A stretch of 64,000 nucleotides of DNA from Methylomonas montana (GCF_030490285.1 NZ_CP129884.1:3038001-3102000), one strand, 5' to 3'; positions 17,039 through 27,153 are shown, counted from the first letter of the stretch. Notes: generated by a model not told the origin, from the sequence alone. Numbers and translations are program-made.

Positions 17039-17469
17039 CGTTTTTCCGGTTGGTTGATCGCGAAGGTGATGTGATGAAAACCCAATTGATTGGCCACATC
17101 CAGCGCGCTGACCACCGCTTGATGCGGCGCTTTGCCGTCGGCGCTAATGATGAACGGCAACTGTCTGGATTCGCCGGCCGTTTGCGCCAAGGCGGCTTTC
17201 AAACCATCCAGATTTTGGTTGACCAGTTCGTGGAACTGGTTGTCGTCGCCAGCCAAGGCATAAGTACCCTTGACATCGACGTATAAATTGATGGTCTTGC
17301 CTTGCTCGTTGGCCTCGCTGCCTTGAGCCTCCGGCAGATTGATCTTCAGTTCGGAATGATGGCGAAATGTCGTCGCGACCATGAAGAAAAACAGCAAGAC
17401 CAGCAGCACGTCTATCATCGGGATCAAGCCGATGTCGACCGGCGTGCGGCGTTTGCGGCGGAACTCCAT
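17035..17469 (-). CDS. exbD: ExbD/TolR-type biopolymer transport protein
   Basis: The 144-residue protein has one N-terminal membrane helix (IGLIPMIDVLLVLLFFFMV) with the aspartate used in proton flow, then a periplasmic domain. With ExbB it converts proton-motive force into movement of a partner. In this context (next to lpxK) such pairs are common in methanotrophs and other gammaproteobacteria; the partner is not defined. Its start shares a base with the exbB stop. Confidence 0.92.
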   Translation of the reverse strand: MEFRRKRRTPVDIGLIPMIDVLLVLLFFFMVATTFRHHSELKINLPEAQGSEANEQGKTINLYVDVKGTYALAGDDNQFHELVNQNLDGLKAALAQTAGESRQLPFIISADGKAPHQAVVSALDVANQLGFHHITFAINQPEKR

Positions 17470-18083
17470 CAGATGTCCTCTCTTTCGCCCTGCATGATGT
17501 CGATCAGGCGCAGCGACTCTTCTTCCATCCGCACCACGTGATCGTCAACCAAGCGCTCGAAATAGCGATGAAAAAACAGGCTGGGGATCGCCACCGTCAA
17601 GCCCGAGGCGGTACAGATCAAGGCTTCGGAAATACCGCCACTCAACACCGCAGGATCGCCCATGCCGCCGACCGCAATATCGGAAAACACCCGAATGATA
17701 CCGTCCACGGTGCCCAGCAAACCCAGCAAGGGCGTAATAGAGGCGATGCTGCCCAAGGCGTTCAGATAACGCTCCATATCGTGGGTCACCTGGCGACCGA
17801 CTTCTTCGATGCTGGCTTTCATGATCTCCCGGCCATGCTTGCGATTCAGCAAACCGGCGGCCAGAATCCGGCCCAAGGGCGAACTAAGCTTGATACGGCG
17901 AATGGTGGCTTCGTCGAGCTTGTTGTCGCGATGCAATTGCCAGATATACGGCACCAGATCGGTGGGAATAATGCGCTTGCGCTGCAAGGACCAAAAGCGC
18001 TCGCCGATGATCGCCATCGCCGCAATTGAACACAGGATGATAGGCGCCATCATCCAACCGCCGTTTTTAATAACCTCAAACAC
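17469..18083 (-). CDS. exbB: MotA/TolQ/ExbB proton channel family protein
   Basis: The 204-residue inner-membrane protein has three helices (about 10-30, 110-135, 150-175) with the family stretch SIASITPLLGLLGTVDGII followed by GISEALICTASGLTVAIPSLFFHRYF. It is the ion-conducting half of the ExbBD complex. It opens the lpxK operon; no TonB gene is present, so coupling to TonB receptors or to another envelope task cannot be decided. Confidence 0.93.
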   Translation of the reverse strand: MFEVIKNGGWMMAPIILCSIAAMAIIGERFWSLQRKRIIPTDLVPYIWQLHRDNKLDEATIRRIKLSSPLGRILAAGLLNRKHGREIMKASIEEVGRQVTHDMERYLNALGSIASITPLLGLLGTVDGIIRVFSDIAVGGMGDPAVLSGGISEALICTASGLTVAIPSLFFHRYFERLVDDHVVRMEEESLRLIDIMQGEREDI

Positions 18084-18117
18084 TTTTGCTATTCCTCATT
18101 GCTGAAACCAGCCGATT

Positions 18118-19272
18118 TTAACTCAATCCGGGTCGAGATTCGCGGGCCACGCCGACAAAGGCAATCAGCAAGGCCACGCAACAGACCATGGCGGCGATGA
18201 TATACACCAGACGCCCGCCCAATATATCCCAGAAATAACCGCTATACAGGCTGCCAACCATGCCGCCCACACCGAAACTGACGCTGCTGTACAGCGCCTG
18301 GCCCTTGCTCTGGTGGCGTTTGCCGAAATATTGATACAACAACTGCATCGCCACCACATGCGCCACGCCGAAGGTTGCCGCGTGCAAAACTTGCGCGCAA
18401 ATAATCAAGGCCAACGAATCGACGCCATCGGCGATCAACAGCCAACGCAACACGCTGAGCAAGAGCGCCCCCAACAGCAAACCGCGCGGCTTAAACCATT
18501 TCAGCAACTGACGCATCGCGATGAACAGCACCACTTCCGCAGCGACACCGGTGGCCCACAGCAAACCGGTCTCGGTGGCCGAATAAGCATGCTGTTTTAA
18601 GTAAACCGAATAAAACACATAGTACGGGCCGTGCGCGACTTGCAGCAGCATGTAAACCAGCAAAAAAGCCAGCAACTCCGGCTTCAGTAAAATCTGCCGG
18701 ATGCCGGCGGCGTCGCTATGTTCGAAGCGCGGTCTGGCTTCCGGCGTGATCAGCGCCATCAGCCAATTCAGCAGCATCAAGCCGCCGATAATCCACGGCA
18801 AATAAGCAATGCTGAAATCATCCAGAAAGCGGCCAATGCCCAGTACCGCCGCGATAAAACCTATCGACCCCCACAGCCGGATCTGGCTATAGCGTTGCGG
18901 CTCGGCTTGCAGATGAAACAGCGTCGCCGCCTCGAATTGCGGCAGCGTAGCGTTCCAGAAGAAGCTGAAAATCACCGTCACGGCGGCGAACCAGAAATAA
19001 TCGCTGCGGTACAAAAACGCCGCGAAGCACAGCACCGACAGCAAGGACGTGACGCGGATCAGGCGCAGATTGCGGCCGGTTTTGTCGGCCAGCCAACCCC
19101 AGTAATTCGGCGCGATGATTTTGGTGGCCACCAGCAAGGCCGTCAGTTCGCCGATTTCAGTAGCGACGAAACCGACTTGCTTGAGGTACAGACTCCAAAA
19201 CGGCAGAAACGCGCCCAGCGTGGCGAAATAGCAAAAATAAAAGCCGGATAAGCGCCAGTAAGGTACGCTCAT
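18118..19272 (-). CDS. MFS transporter (HcaT/LacY-like MFS_1 group)
   Basis: The 384-residue protein has 12 predicted membrane helices and the N-terminal FYFCYFATLGAFLPFWSLYLKQ typical of the HcaT/nucleoside-proton-symporter-like branch, with the loop motif GWLADKTGRNLR between helices 2 and 3. The substrate is unknown. It begins directly after the aroC stop, without spacer, in a prmB-aroC-MFS operon, but this does not prove a link to aromatic metabolism. Confidence 0.85.
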   Translation of the reverse strand: MSVPYWRLSGFYFCYFATLGAFLPFWSLYLKQVGFVATEIGELTALLVATKIIAPNYWGWLADKTGRNLRLIRVTSLLSVLCFAAFLYRSDYFWFAAVTVIFSFFWNATLPQFEAATLFHLQAEPQRYSQIRLWGSIGFIAAVLGIGRFLDDFSIAYLPWIIGGLMLLNWLMALITPEARPRFEHSDAAGIRQILLKPELLAFLLVYMLLQVAHGPYYVFYSVYLKQHAYSATETGLLWATGVAAEVVLFIAMRQLLKWFKPRGLLLGALLLSVLRWLLIADGVDSLALIICAQVLHAATFGVAHVVAMQLLYQYFGKRHQSKGQALYSSVSFGVGGMVGSLYSGYFWDILGGRLVYIIAAMVCCVALLIAFVGVARESRPGLS

Positions 19273-20361
19273 TCAGCGCAGGATCGGCAATCCGGAATTT
19301 ACATGCAGATTTTGAGCGCGATGCCGTAGCAAATGATCCATTAACACCAGCGCCACCATCGCTTCGGCGATCGGCGTGGCGCGGATGCCGACGCAAGGAT
19401 CGTGACGGCCTTCGGTGACCACTTCGATAGGCTCGCCTTTGCTATTGATGCTACGCCCCGGTAAGCGCAGGCTGGAAGTGGGCTTCAACGCGATCCGGGC
19501 GATAATGTCCTGGCCGCTGGAAATGCCGCCCAAAATACCGCCGGCATGATTGCTCAAAAAGCCGGCCGGGGTGATTTCGTCGCGGAATTTTGTGCCCTTG
19601 CTATCGATACAATCGAAACCGTCGCCGATTTCCACGCCTTTTACTGCATTGATGCTCATCAAGGCATAAGCCAGTTCGGCATCCAACCGGTCGAAGATCG
19701 GCTCACCCAAGCCTGGCGGCACGTTGTTGGCGATTACTTCTATCTTGGCGCCTATCGATTCACCTTCCTTGCGCAGGGCATCCATGTAGCTTTCCATTTC
19801 CGCAACCTTGCCGGCATCCGGGCAAAAAAACGGATTGTTGGGGATTTCATCCCAGTCGAACTGTTCGATTTTGATCGGCCCCAGTTGCGACAGATAGCCG
19901 CGCACCTGAATGCCGTGCTGCTGGAACAAATATTTCTTGGCAATCGCGCCGGCCGCGACCCGCATCGCCGTCTCGCGCGCCGAGGAGCGGCCGCCGCCGC
20001 GATAATCGCGGATGCCGTATTTTTGCTGATAGGTGTAATCGGCGTGGCCAGGGCGGAAGCTTTCGGCGATTTTGCTGTAATCCTTGGAGCGCTGATCGGT
20101 GTTTTCGATCAGCAAGCCGATTGGACAACCGGTGGTTTTGCCTTCGAACACGCCGGAGAGAATTTTCACTTCGTCGGCTTCGCGGCGCTGCGTGGTGTGC
20201 CGCGAAGTACCGGGTTTACGCCGGTCCAGATCGCCTTGCAGATCGGCCTCCGACAATTCCAGTCCGGGAGGGCAACCGTCGACGATGGCGCCTAGCGCCG
20301 GGCCGTGGCTTTCGCCGAAGGTGGTAACGGTGAACAGTTTGCCTATGGTATTTCCGGACAT
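19273..20361 (-). CDS. aroC: Chorismate synthase
   Basis: AroC converts EPSP to chorismate with reduced FMN, the last common step to aromatic amino acids. The 362-residue protein carries the signatures [41 protein letters not shown] and the [15 protein letters not shown] near the C-terminus. Length is normal for the bacterial enzyme. It lies 3 bases after prmB, an order conserved in many proteobacteria. Confidence 0.98.
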   Translation of the reverse strand: MSGNTIGKLFTVTTFGESHGPALGAIVDGCPPGLELSEADLQGDLDRRKPGTSRHTTQRREADEVKILSGVFEGKTTGCPIGLLIENTDQRSKDYSKIAESFRPGHADYTYQQKYGIRDYRGGGRSSARETAMRVAAGAIAKKYLFQQHGIQVRGYLSQLGPIKIEQFDWDEIPNNPFFCPDAGKVAEMESYMDALRKEGESIGAKIEVIANNVPPGLGEPIFDRLDAELAYALMSINAVKGVEIGDGFDCIDSKGTKFRDEITPAGFLSNHAGGILGGISSGQDIIARIALKPTSSLRLPGRSINSKGEPIEVVTEGRHDPCVGIRATPIAEAMVALVLMDHLLRHRAQNLHVNSGLPILR

Positions 20362-20364
20362 AAG

Positions 20365-21294
20365 TTATAGAGCGCTAGCAAAGAGTGAGTGATAAAGATC
20401 GACTTGTTCGGCGGTGAGCAGGAACACGCCGTCGCCGCCATGCTCGAATTCCAGCCAGTGGAACGGCACGTTCGGGAACATGTCCTGCAAGGTTTCGGCA
20501 CTGCTGCCGACTTCGATAATCAAGATGCCCTGCTCCGCCAGATAATGTTTGGCATCCACCAAGATGCGCAAGACCAGATCCAGACCGTGTTCGCCGCCCT
20601 TGAAGCCCATGGCCGGCTCGGCATGAAACTCTGCCGGCAGATTTTCCCATTCGGCGATGGCGACATAAGGCGGATTGCTGACAATGATGTCGTAAGGCTT
20701 GGCCGGCAACTCGTTGAACAAATCGGATTGATACAGCTCGACCTGATGTTCCAACTGATGTTTTTGCACATTGATCTGCGCGACCGCCATCGCATCGTCT
20801 GACAATTCCACCGCGTCGACTTGCGCATCCGGAAACGCGTAAGCGCAAGCGATGGCGATACAGGCGCTACCGGTGCATAAATCCAGAATATTGAACACCT
20901 GGGTTTCGTCCACCCAAGGCTCGAAGCGTTCGGCGATCAGCTCGGCAATCGGCGAGCGCGGCACCAGCACCCGTTCGTCGACATAAAACGACAGGCCGGC
21001 AAAGATCGCTTCGTGAGTCAGATAGGCGGAAGGCTTGCGCTCGTTAATCCGGCGCTCGATCAACGCAACCACCGCCTCGCGTTCGGCCAAGGTCAATTTC
21101 GCATCCAGATAGGCATGATCCAGATCATAAGGCTGGTGCACTGTATGCAACACGATCGCCGCCGCCTCGTCCAGCGGCGCGACTGTGCCGTGTCCGAGAA
21201 AGATCTCATGCTCGGCAAAGCGGCTGGCGGCCCAGCGAATATAGTCTCTGATGCTGACTAGGGTTGTGATAACATCCGGGCCTGTTATATTCAT
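20365..21294 (-). CDS. prmB: Ribosomal protein uL3 N5-glutamine methyltransferase
   Basis: PrmB methylates a glutamine of ribosomal protein L3 using S-adenosylmethionine. The 309-residue protein shows the Rossmann SAM motif ILDLCTGSACIAIA and the catalytic NPPY (IIVSNPPYV). A longer frame reaches 21567, but the ATG at 21294 gives the usual PrmB start and avoids overlap with the divergent HDOD gene. It is the first gene of prmB-aroC-MFS. Confidence 0.95.
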   Translation of the reverse strand: MNITGPDVITTLVSIRDYIRWAASRFAEHEIFLGHGTVAPLDEAAAIVLHTVHQPYDLDHAYLDAKLTLAEREAVVALIERRINERKPSAYLTHEAIFAGLSFYVDERVLVPRSPIAELIAERFEPWVDETQVFNILDLCTGSACIAIACAYAFPDAQVDAVELSDDAMAVAQINVQKHQLEHQVELYQSDLFNELPAKPYDIIVSNPPYVAIAEWENLPAEFHAEPAMGFKGGEHGLDLVLRILVDAKHYLAEQGILIIEVGSSAETLQDMFPNVPFHWLEFEHGGDGVFLLTAEQVDLYHSLFASAL

Positions 21295-21381
21295 AGCGTG
21301 TCTATACTTAGAAATACGTTTAAAAATGCAGGGGCGGATTTTAAACCAAACCCCGCCTCTTGTCCGAATAAAGCAAAGTTC

Positions 21382-22260
21382 ATGACCGAAACCCAATCCC
21401 ATCCGTTGTCCGCCAAGCTGGCAAAAAATCGCCTCTATCAAGATTGCTTTAAATACATGCAATCGGATTCCTTGGCCTTGCCGACCATTCCCGACGTCTC
21501 GGTAAAAATCCGCCGCGCCATCAACGAGCCCAGCGCCAACAGCAATAAAATCGCCAGAGTCGTGCAAATCGACCCCAGCATCACCGCCCGTTTGGTGAAG
21601 ATTTCCAATAGCCCGCTGTACCGCGGCCGGCGCCGCATCGAAAGCTGTCCGGAAGCCTTGACCCGGCTGGGCTTGAAAGCGGCGCAGGACATCATTACCG
21701 CCTTTGCGTTAAAAGCGGTATTCAATGCCAAATCGCCGGTGATCCGCCGCAAGATGCAGGACTTATGGGCTCACAGCAGTTACGTCGCGGCGATCAGCGC
21801 GGTGTTTGCCCATAAAACCCCCGGCTTCGATCCGGACCGAGCCATGCTGGCCGGCTTGATTCACGACATCGGCGTGGTGCCTATCCTGGCTTATGCCGAT
21901 CGCCAGCCGGATATTCTGGAAAATCCCACCGATCTGGCCGACGCGGTGCGTGAACTGCGCGCGCCCATCGGTGTGCAAATCGTCCGAAAATGGGATTTTC
22001 CCAGCGATTTTGAAGATGTGATTATCCATGCCGAGAACTGGCACCGCGATAGCGGCGAGAAAGCCAGTTATGCGGACATCGTGATGATCTCGCAATTGCA
22101 CAGTTTTTTCGGCAAGATAGACATCAAGCAAATGCCGAAACTGGACGAGTTGCCGGCCTATAAGAAATTGGCGGCCGGTAATCTCGATGCCGATCTCAGC
22201 CTCAACATTCTCGACCAGGCCAAGGATGAAATCGAGAATATCCGGCAAATGCTCAGCTAA
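21382..22260 (+). CDS. HDOD-domain signalling protein
   Basis: The 292-residue protein is one HDOD domain: LPTIPDVSVKIRRAI at the start, QIDPSITARLVKISNSP, then the HD-like LAGLIHDIGVVPIL. HDOD proteins are catalytically degenerate relatives of HD-GYP phosphodiesterases that act as protein-interaction modules in second messenger and motility pathways. The longer frame from 21298 would overlap the prmB promoter; the ATG at 21382 is preferred. Monocistronic, divergent from prmB. Another HDOD gene lies at 46787. Confidence 0.88.
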   Translation: MTETQSHPLSAKLAKNRLYQDCFKYMQSDSLALPTIPDVSVKIRRAINEPSANSNKIARVVQIDPSITARLVKISNSPLYRGRRRIESCPEALTRLGLKAAQDIITAFALKAVFNAKSPVIRRKMQDLWAHSSYVAAISAVFAHKTPGFDPDRAMLAGLIHDIGVVPILAYADRQPDILENPTDLADAVRELRAPIGVQIVRKWDFPSDFEDVIIHAENWHRDSGEKASYADIVMISQLHSFFGKIDIKQMPKLDELPAYKKLAAGNLDADLSLNILDQAKDEIENIRQMLS

Positions 22261-22385
22261 AGACTATCAACCACCGTCACTGGCATTATCGCCAAGTTAA
22301 GGAATAATCTGACCCGACCGTCAATCCGGATTGTCTATCCCGGAACAAACGAAGTCTATTTTTTACCGTAAAGAGGAGTAAGCCG

Positions 22386-22733
22386 ATGAAACCCATCTTA
22401 CCGTTAGCCATTCTGTTGGCGACTTTCTTCGCAAGCCAGGCCAGTGCCGGCTCTCTGGCCAACGGCAGCTGGCAACCCAGCGGCTGCGGCAGCGTCCCGG
22501 AAGCGCCTACTGTGGACGGCGGCAACATCGATGCCTACAACAAAAGCATTGCCGCGATTAATACCTGGCAGCAGAAATCCCGCGATTATTTCGAGTGCTT
22601 GATCAAGGAAGCCAATACCGATAACGGCATCATCGCCGACCATGCCAATCGGGCCCAGGCCAAATACCGGGAAACCGTGGAAAAAATCGGCGCCGAAGCC
22701 GAAGCCGCCAAGAAAAAACTGGATAAGGAATAA
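22386..22733 (+). CDS. Small exported hypothetical protein
   Basis: The 115-residue protein has a clear signal peptide cleaved after ASA (about residue 21). The mature part has a conserved-looking GSWQPSGCGSVPEAPTVDG start with two cysteines in all, and a charged helical tail (EKIGAEAEAAKKKLDKE). A strong GAGGAG-type ribosome site lies about 9 bases upstream. Similar small periplasmic proteins are common in methanotrophs but without a known role. Confidence 0.75.
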   Translation: MKPILPLAILLATFFASQASAGSLANGSWQPSGCGSVPEAPTVDGGNIDAYNKSIAAINTWQQKSRDYFECLIKEANTDNGIIADHANRAQAKYRETVEKIGAEAEAAKKKLDKE

Positions 22734-22911
22734 TCCCCTCGCAGCCGGACGGGCCAGCGCCGTTGGCCCGTCCGATCCGCATAGCCGGTCGCCGTCATGC
22801 GCCGCGCGACGATTTGTCATAAAATCCACCTATCGAGATAGACGGGCAAACCGGGCCGAAAAAACCCGCTTCTTGATCGACATCAAACTCCAGCAATCCA
22901 ATAGACACCTC

Positions 22912-24159
22912 ATGAAAAAAATCGACATCAAGCTGCTGCTCTTAATGGTCAGCGTGCTGTTAAGCGGCTGCGCCAGCATCGGCAAGGGCATTACCGAAGC
23001 CATTCTGGAAAAACAGGAAGAAGAAGACACTCGCATCTGCGAGATTAAGGGCGAAAAATTCAACGGGATTAAGCCGCAGTTGCAGGTACCCAACCGCAAG
23101 ATGAAACTGTTGATGGTACACGGGGTCGGCAATCACCCGCCCGGCTATTCCACCCAATTCATGGAAAAACTGGCCAAGGAATTGGAGCTGAATGTCACCG
23201 CCAAAAACGACAAAAATATCGCGCTGGCCGATCCGAAAGACCCGGCCAAGCCTATGGGCAATCTGCGGATCCATCGCTATCTGGACCAGAATAAAGACCA
23301 GGAAATGCTGTTTTACGAATTTACTTGGTCGGAAATTACCGCCAAGGACAAGGAAGTGTTGTCTTACGATAATTCCGGCGAACAGTCGTTTCGACGCGCC
23401 GAGGTCAACGATCTGCTGAAGAAGTTTTCCAACGATACCGGCCCGGACCCGATTATTTATCTGGGCGAAAAACGCGAGGACATTTTGGTGGCGTTCGCCC
23501 AATCGTTTTGCTGGATGATTAGCGGCGGCTGGGATAGTCTGCCGGACGATGTCCATCAAGTGTGCTCATCAAAAAACGTCACGCCGTTTTACAACGACAG
23601 CTATGCCTTCGTCTCGCACAGCCTGGGCAGCCGTATCACCATCGACGGATTGCAACATATCGCCTCGATACTAGGTAATGGCGAAACCGCCACCTATTAC
23701 ACGGCATTAAACAATGTGTTGAAAAACAAGGAAGTACCAATCTACATGATGTCCAACCAATTGCCGATGCTGCAATTGGGGCGGGCCTTGCCGGAAATCA
23801 GCAATCAGGATAACGCCTATTGCCGCGCCAATGGCGAGAAGTACACCGAACGTTTTCTGTCCAAAACATCCATCATCGCTTTCAGCGATCCGAACGATTT
23901 ATTGAGTTATGCGATCCCTGACGACTTTGTCAATAAATACCTAGACTCACGACTCTGCTTCAATGTCACCAATATCAACATCAATGTCGCTAGAGTCTAC
24001 GACGCGTTCGGTTTGGGCAAGCTAGCCAACCCGATGGATGCCCATATCGGCTACGATACCGACGACCGCGTCATCGCGCTGATCGCCAAAGGCATCGCCA
24101 ACGAGCGCACTGCACCGATCGTCAAGGAGCGTTGCAATTGGATCGAGACGATCGATTAA
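22912..24159 (+). CDS. Alpha/beta-hydrolase-like lipoprotein
   Basis: The 415-residue protein starts MKKIDIKLLLLMVSVLLSGC, a lipoprotein signal with cysteine at residue 20. It contains MLMVHGVGNHPPGYS (oxyanion-type HG motif) and AFVSHSLGSR, a nucleophile-elbow-like S-H-S-L-G, near residues 240-250, so a lipase/esterase fold is likely. No closer family is recognised. The upstream frame to 22642 runs across an intergenic space and is not used. The 178 bases between it and the previous gene show no terminator. Confidence 0.65.
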   Translation: MKKIDIKLLLLMVSVLLSGCASIGKGITEAILEKQEEEDTRICEIKGEKFNGIKPQLQVPNRKMKLLMVHGVGNHPPGYSTQFMEKLAKELELNVTAKNDKNIALADPKDPAKPMGNLRIHRYLDQNKDQEMLFYEFTWSEITAKDKEVLSYDNSGEQSFRRAEVNDLLKKFSNDTGPDPIIYLGEKREDILVAFAQSFCWMISGGWDSLPDDVHQVCSSKNVTPFYNDSYAFVSHSLGSRITIDGLQHIASILGNGETATYYTALNNVLKNKEVPIYMMSNQLPMLQLGRALPEISNQDNAYCRANGEKYTERFLSKTSIIAFSDPNDLLSYAIPDDFVNKYLDSRLCFNVTNININVARVYDAFGLGKLANPMDAHIGYDTDDRVIALIAKGIANERTAPIVKERCNWIETID

Positions 24160-24191
24160 GGGCAGGTATTTTCTAGCAATGATCCTCAGAA

Positions 24192-24213
24192 CCGTTCCCG
24201 GCTTCGGGAACGG
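24192..24213. terminator. Bidirectional hairpin between convergent genes
   Basis: CCGTTCCCG and CGGGAACGG pair perfectly over a GCTT loop between the lipoprotein gene and the convergent YbdD-like gene. There is no T-run, but position and stability fit a shared terminator. Confidence 0.5.
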
Positions 24214-24232
24214 CTAACCGATTAGACTTCAA

Positions 24233-24424
24233 TCAGCAGCAGCGCTTGACTCCACTCCATTTACGCCGGGTCTCGGCGGCGAAAAACGCCTTGCGACTGA
24301 GCGGGGCTTGCGCTTCCTCGAGATGGTGGCTCCGCCAATGTGCCAGGTAACGTTCGTAGGCTGCATCACCGTTAAGATTACGCCAGCATTGCATCAACCA
24401 GCCATAAGCCAAACGCTTGCTCAT
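24233..24424 (-). CDS. YbdD/YjiX family small protein
   Basis: The 63-residue protein matches the YbdD/YjiX (DUF466) pattern: an N-terminal aromatic helix, YERYLAHWRSHH, then PLSRKAFFAAETRRK and a C-terminal KRCC. In E. coli such proteins are encoded beside the peptide/pyruvate transporters CstA and BtsT. No CstA-like gene is here. The open frame extends to 24466 into the PilZ gene; the ATG at 24424, 5 bases after the PilZ stop, is preferred. Function unknown. Confidence 0.7.
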   Translation of the reverse strand: MSKRLAYGWLMQCWRNLNGDAAYERYLAHWRSHHLEEAQAPLSRKAFFAAETRRKWSGVKRCC

Positions 24425-24431
24425 CGCAAGC

Positions 24432-24797
24432 CTAGCCTTCGCCATTATGTGGCGCCAGCTTGACACACTCGAACATCAACTCGTCGAACTCGTCCTCGCT
24501 GTGTTTATCCAGATTGTATTGTAGGCCGCACTCGCGCTTCTCGTGGATATGCTTGATCATGCCGTGTATCGATACCGGCACTCTCGACTCCGGCAACACG
24601 ATCGAAATTCGCAGTTCTGCATCTTCCACAGCCTGCCCCAGAGGTTCCTTCAAACGAATCTTGATGCCGCTGTAACTCATGTCGACCACTTGGCCGTCGA
24701 TGATGATTTCGCCGCCCGGCGGTGGCGGATCGATAATGATATGCGCCGCCAATCCTTCCGGGTTAAAGCGAATTCGGGTGCGATTTTCGTTATCCAC
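24432..24797 (-). CDS. PilZ-domain c-di-GMP-binding protein
   Basis: The 121-residue single-domain protein has the N-terminal RTRIR (RxxxR) loop and the DMSYSGIKI (DxSxxG) motif, the two elements of PilZ that bind cyclic di-GMP. The beta-barrel continues with LRISIVLPESRVPVSIHG. It probably acts as a small receptor that interacts with another protein. It lies upstream of the YbdD-like gene in a short minus-strand pair. Confidence 0.9.
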   Translation of the reverse strand: MDNENRTRIRFNPEGLAAHIIIDPPPPGGEIIIDGQVVDMSYSGIKIRLKEPLGQAVEDAELRISIVLPESRVPVSIHGMIKHIHEKRECGLQYNLDKHSEDEFDELMFECVKLAPHNGEG

Positions 24798-24873
24798 TGC
24801 AATGCTCCATATTGGGTTGCCGAGAGTATAGGCAGAAACGGTACGGCGGCAAAATTTATCTGCGGACAGTGCT

Positions 24874-27153
24874 CTAGTGCTGCGGTGCCGGTGTCATCCA
24901 ATAACGTCGGCGCCGCTCGCGTTCCGACTGCACCTTTATCGGCTCATCGGCGCTGGAAAGGCTAACAGCGCCTTGGTTTGCGCTACTTAACCAAGGTATC
25001 CCCAGCTGTTTATAACGCTCGACAACCTGCCGATGCGGAAAACCGAAACGGTTCAGATAGCCGGCCGGAATTAATATCAGCTCGGGATCGACTCGTTCCA
25101 GAAAAGCCAAGCTGGAGGAGGTTTTGCTGCCATGATGCGGCGCCAACAACACGCTGCTGGCTAATTTTTCAGCGTATTGATGCACTAGCCAGCTTTCCGC
25201 CGCTTGCTCGATATCGCCCGTCAACAGAAAGCTATGCCGCCCCGCCTCAACCCGCAACACACACGAATTATCGTTTTCCCCGGCGAATTCCGCTTCCGGC
25301 GGCGACAGCACTGTAAAGTCCACGCCATCCCAGCGCCAGGCTTGTCCAGCCCGGCAATACTCGCCGTGTGGGCGTTCGGCCCATGCAGCGACGCTGCTCA
25401 TCGTTCGCTCAACCGGCAACTCTTTCAATAAGGTTTCCGCGCCGCCCGCATGGTCGTTATCGCCATGACTAATCACCAAAGCATCGATTCGCGCGATGCC
25501 TTGCTCGCTCAGGAACGGCAACAACACCGAATCGCCCATATCGGAAAATTCCGAATAACGGGCGCCGGTATCAAACACCAGAGTATGTTCGGCGGTTTGG
25601 ACGACCGTCGCCAAGCCCTGCCCGACATCCAGCATGCTCAACCAGGCTTCGCCGGGTTTGGGTTTATCCCCCGCGACCACTAGCAGCGGCAGAAACAGCA
25701 AGGGGCTTAAATGACGGCAGGGGAAACCGCGCGGCGCCAGCCACAGCAAAATGCCGACACCCGCCAATGCCATGCCGTACCAAGGCGGCGGCAGACAAGA
25801 CACGCTGGCCAAAGGCAAGTCCGCCATCACCGAAAGCAGCCACCACAAGCCTTGCAGCATATAATCCAGCACAGTCAACATCAACGACGCCAGCCACGGC
25901 CAGACAAACAGCAAAACCACCGCCAACAAGGCCGCCGGCACGATCAATATCCCGATCACCGGCACGGCCAGCCAGTTGGCGACCGGCGATATCAACGACA
26001 CTTGCTGAAAAAACACGATTAATAACGGCGACAAGCCGACTGCTGTCGCCCATTGAGCCAGCGCGGCTTCGCGCCAATGCGACCGCCTTGCCAGCCTGCC
26101 CGCCGAGATATAAATCAACAAGGCCACCGCCGCGAACGATAACCAGAAACCCACCGACAACACCGCCAAGGGATCGAACAGCAGCACAGCCACTAAGGCC
26201 AGCAACAATATCTGCATCGGCGCGGTATTACGTTGCCAGGCGATGGCCGCCAAGGCCACGCCGAGCATGATCACCGCCCGTAAGGTCGGCACCGAATAAC
26301 CGGCCAAACCGGCATAAAACAATGCCGCCAGCCAGGCAGACAAAGCCGCTGCCCGTTGCGGCGCTACGCCGAGTATACCCGTCCAAGCCCAAAGCCGGCG
26401 GACCCAAAGATAAACCAGGCCGGCAATCAAGCTGATATGCGAGCCGGAAATCACAATCAAATGCACGACACCGGTGGTTCTGAACACCTGCCATTGCTGC
26501 TGGGTGATGGTGTTCTGACTGCCTATCGTCAAGGCTTTGATCACCCCAAGTTGCTCGCCGCCCGGCAAAGCCGCATCCAGCCGGTCGGCAATCGCTTGTC
26601 GGAAAATAGCAAAATATTGGGCGATGCCAGGTGAAATATCGATGCGGCGCGGCACCGGTTTAGCCCGTAGATAACCGGTCGCACCAATCCGATTGGCAAA
26701 CAGCCAGGCCTCATAATCGAAACCGCCGGGATTGAGCCGGCCATGCGGTTTTCGCAGTTTTACGTTCAATTCCCAGGCTTGCCCGGCAGCCAAACTCAGA
26801 TCCGGGTAATACCAACTCAAACGAATCTTGTCCGGAAAATCGCTAGCCGGTTCTGTCACCACAAAATCGAAACTCAGCCTTTGCGCCTGGGCTTGCGGCA
26901 AACTGGAAATGTAACCCCGCACCGCCACTTCAGCATTTTGATAGGCATCCGGTAATTGCTGGTCCATGCGCCAGCTACCGTATAGACTCGCCCACAATAT
27001 TCCGCCCGACAACGCAAAAATCCGCCAATAACGCCGATAAGCCGACAGCAGACAAGCGCAAGTCAGCGCCGCCAATTCAAACATGTCGGGTAATCGGCTA
27101 AATTGTTGAACGGCGACAATGCCCAACAGGAACGACAAGCTGATCAAGCTCAC
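24874..27153 (-). CDS. comEC: ComEC/Rec2-family DNA uptake channel
   Basis: ComEC carries single-stranded DNA across the inner membrane during transformation. The 759-residue protein has N-terminal membrane helices, an OB-like DUF4131 domain (about 40-170), the Competence membrane domain with VIKALTIGSQNTI and HLIVISGSHISLIAGL, and a C-terminal metallo-beta-lactamase-like domain (SHGDNDHAGG, about residue 560; APHHGSKTSS). It is of normal length and uninterrupted. No other competence gene lies adjacent. Confidence 0.95.
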   Translation of the reverse strand: MSLISLSFLLGIVAVQQFSRLPDMFELAALTCACLLSAYRRYWRIFALSGGILWASLYGSWRMDQQLPDAYQNAEVAVRGYISSLPQAQAQRLSFDFVVTEPASDFPDKIRLSWYYPDLSLAAGQAWELNVKLRKPHGRLNPGGFDYEAWLFANRIGATGYLRAKPVPRRIDISPGIAQYFAIFRQAIADRLDAALPGGEQLGVIKALTIGSQNTITQQQWQVFRTTGVVHLIVISGSHISLIAGLVYLWVRRLWAWTGILGVAPQRAAALSAWLAALFYAGLAGYSVPTLRAVIMLGVALAAIAWQRNTAPMQILLLALVAVLLFDPLAVLSVGFWLSFAAVALLIYISAGRLARRSHWREAALAQWATAVGLSPLLIVFFQQVSLISPVANWLAVPVIGILIVPAALLAVVLLFVWPWLASLMLTVLDYMLQGLWWLLSVMADLPLASVSCLPPPWYGMALAGVGILLWLAPRGFPCRHLSPLLFLPLLVVAGDKPKPGEAWLSMLDVGQGLATVVQTAEHTLVFDTGARYSEFSDMGDSVLLPFLSEQGIARIDALVISHGDNDHAGGAETLLKELPVERTMSSVAAWAERPHGEYCRAGQAWRWDGVDFTVLSPPEAEFAGENDNSCVLRVEAGRHSFLLTGDIEQAAESWLVHQYAEKLASSVLLAPHHGSKTSSSLAFLERVDPELILIPAGYLNRFGFPHRQVVERYKQLGIPWLSSANQGAVSLSSADEPIKVQSERERRRRYWMTPAPQH

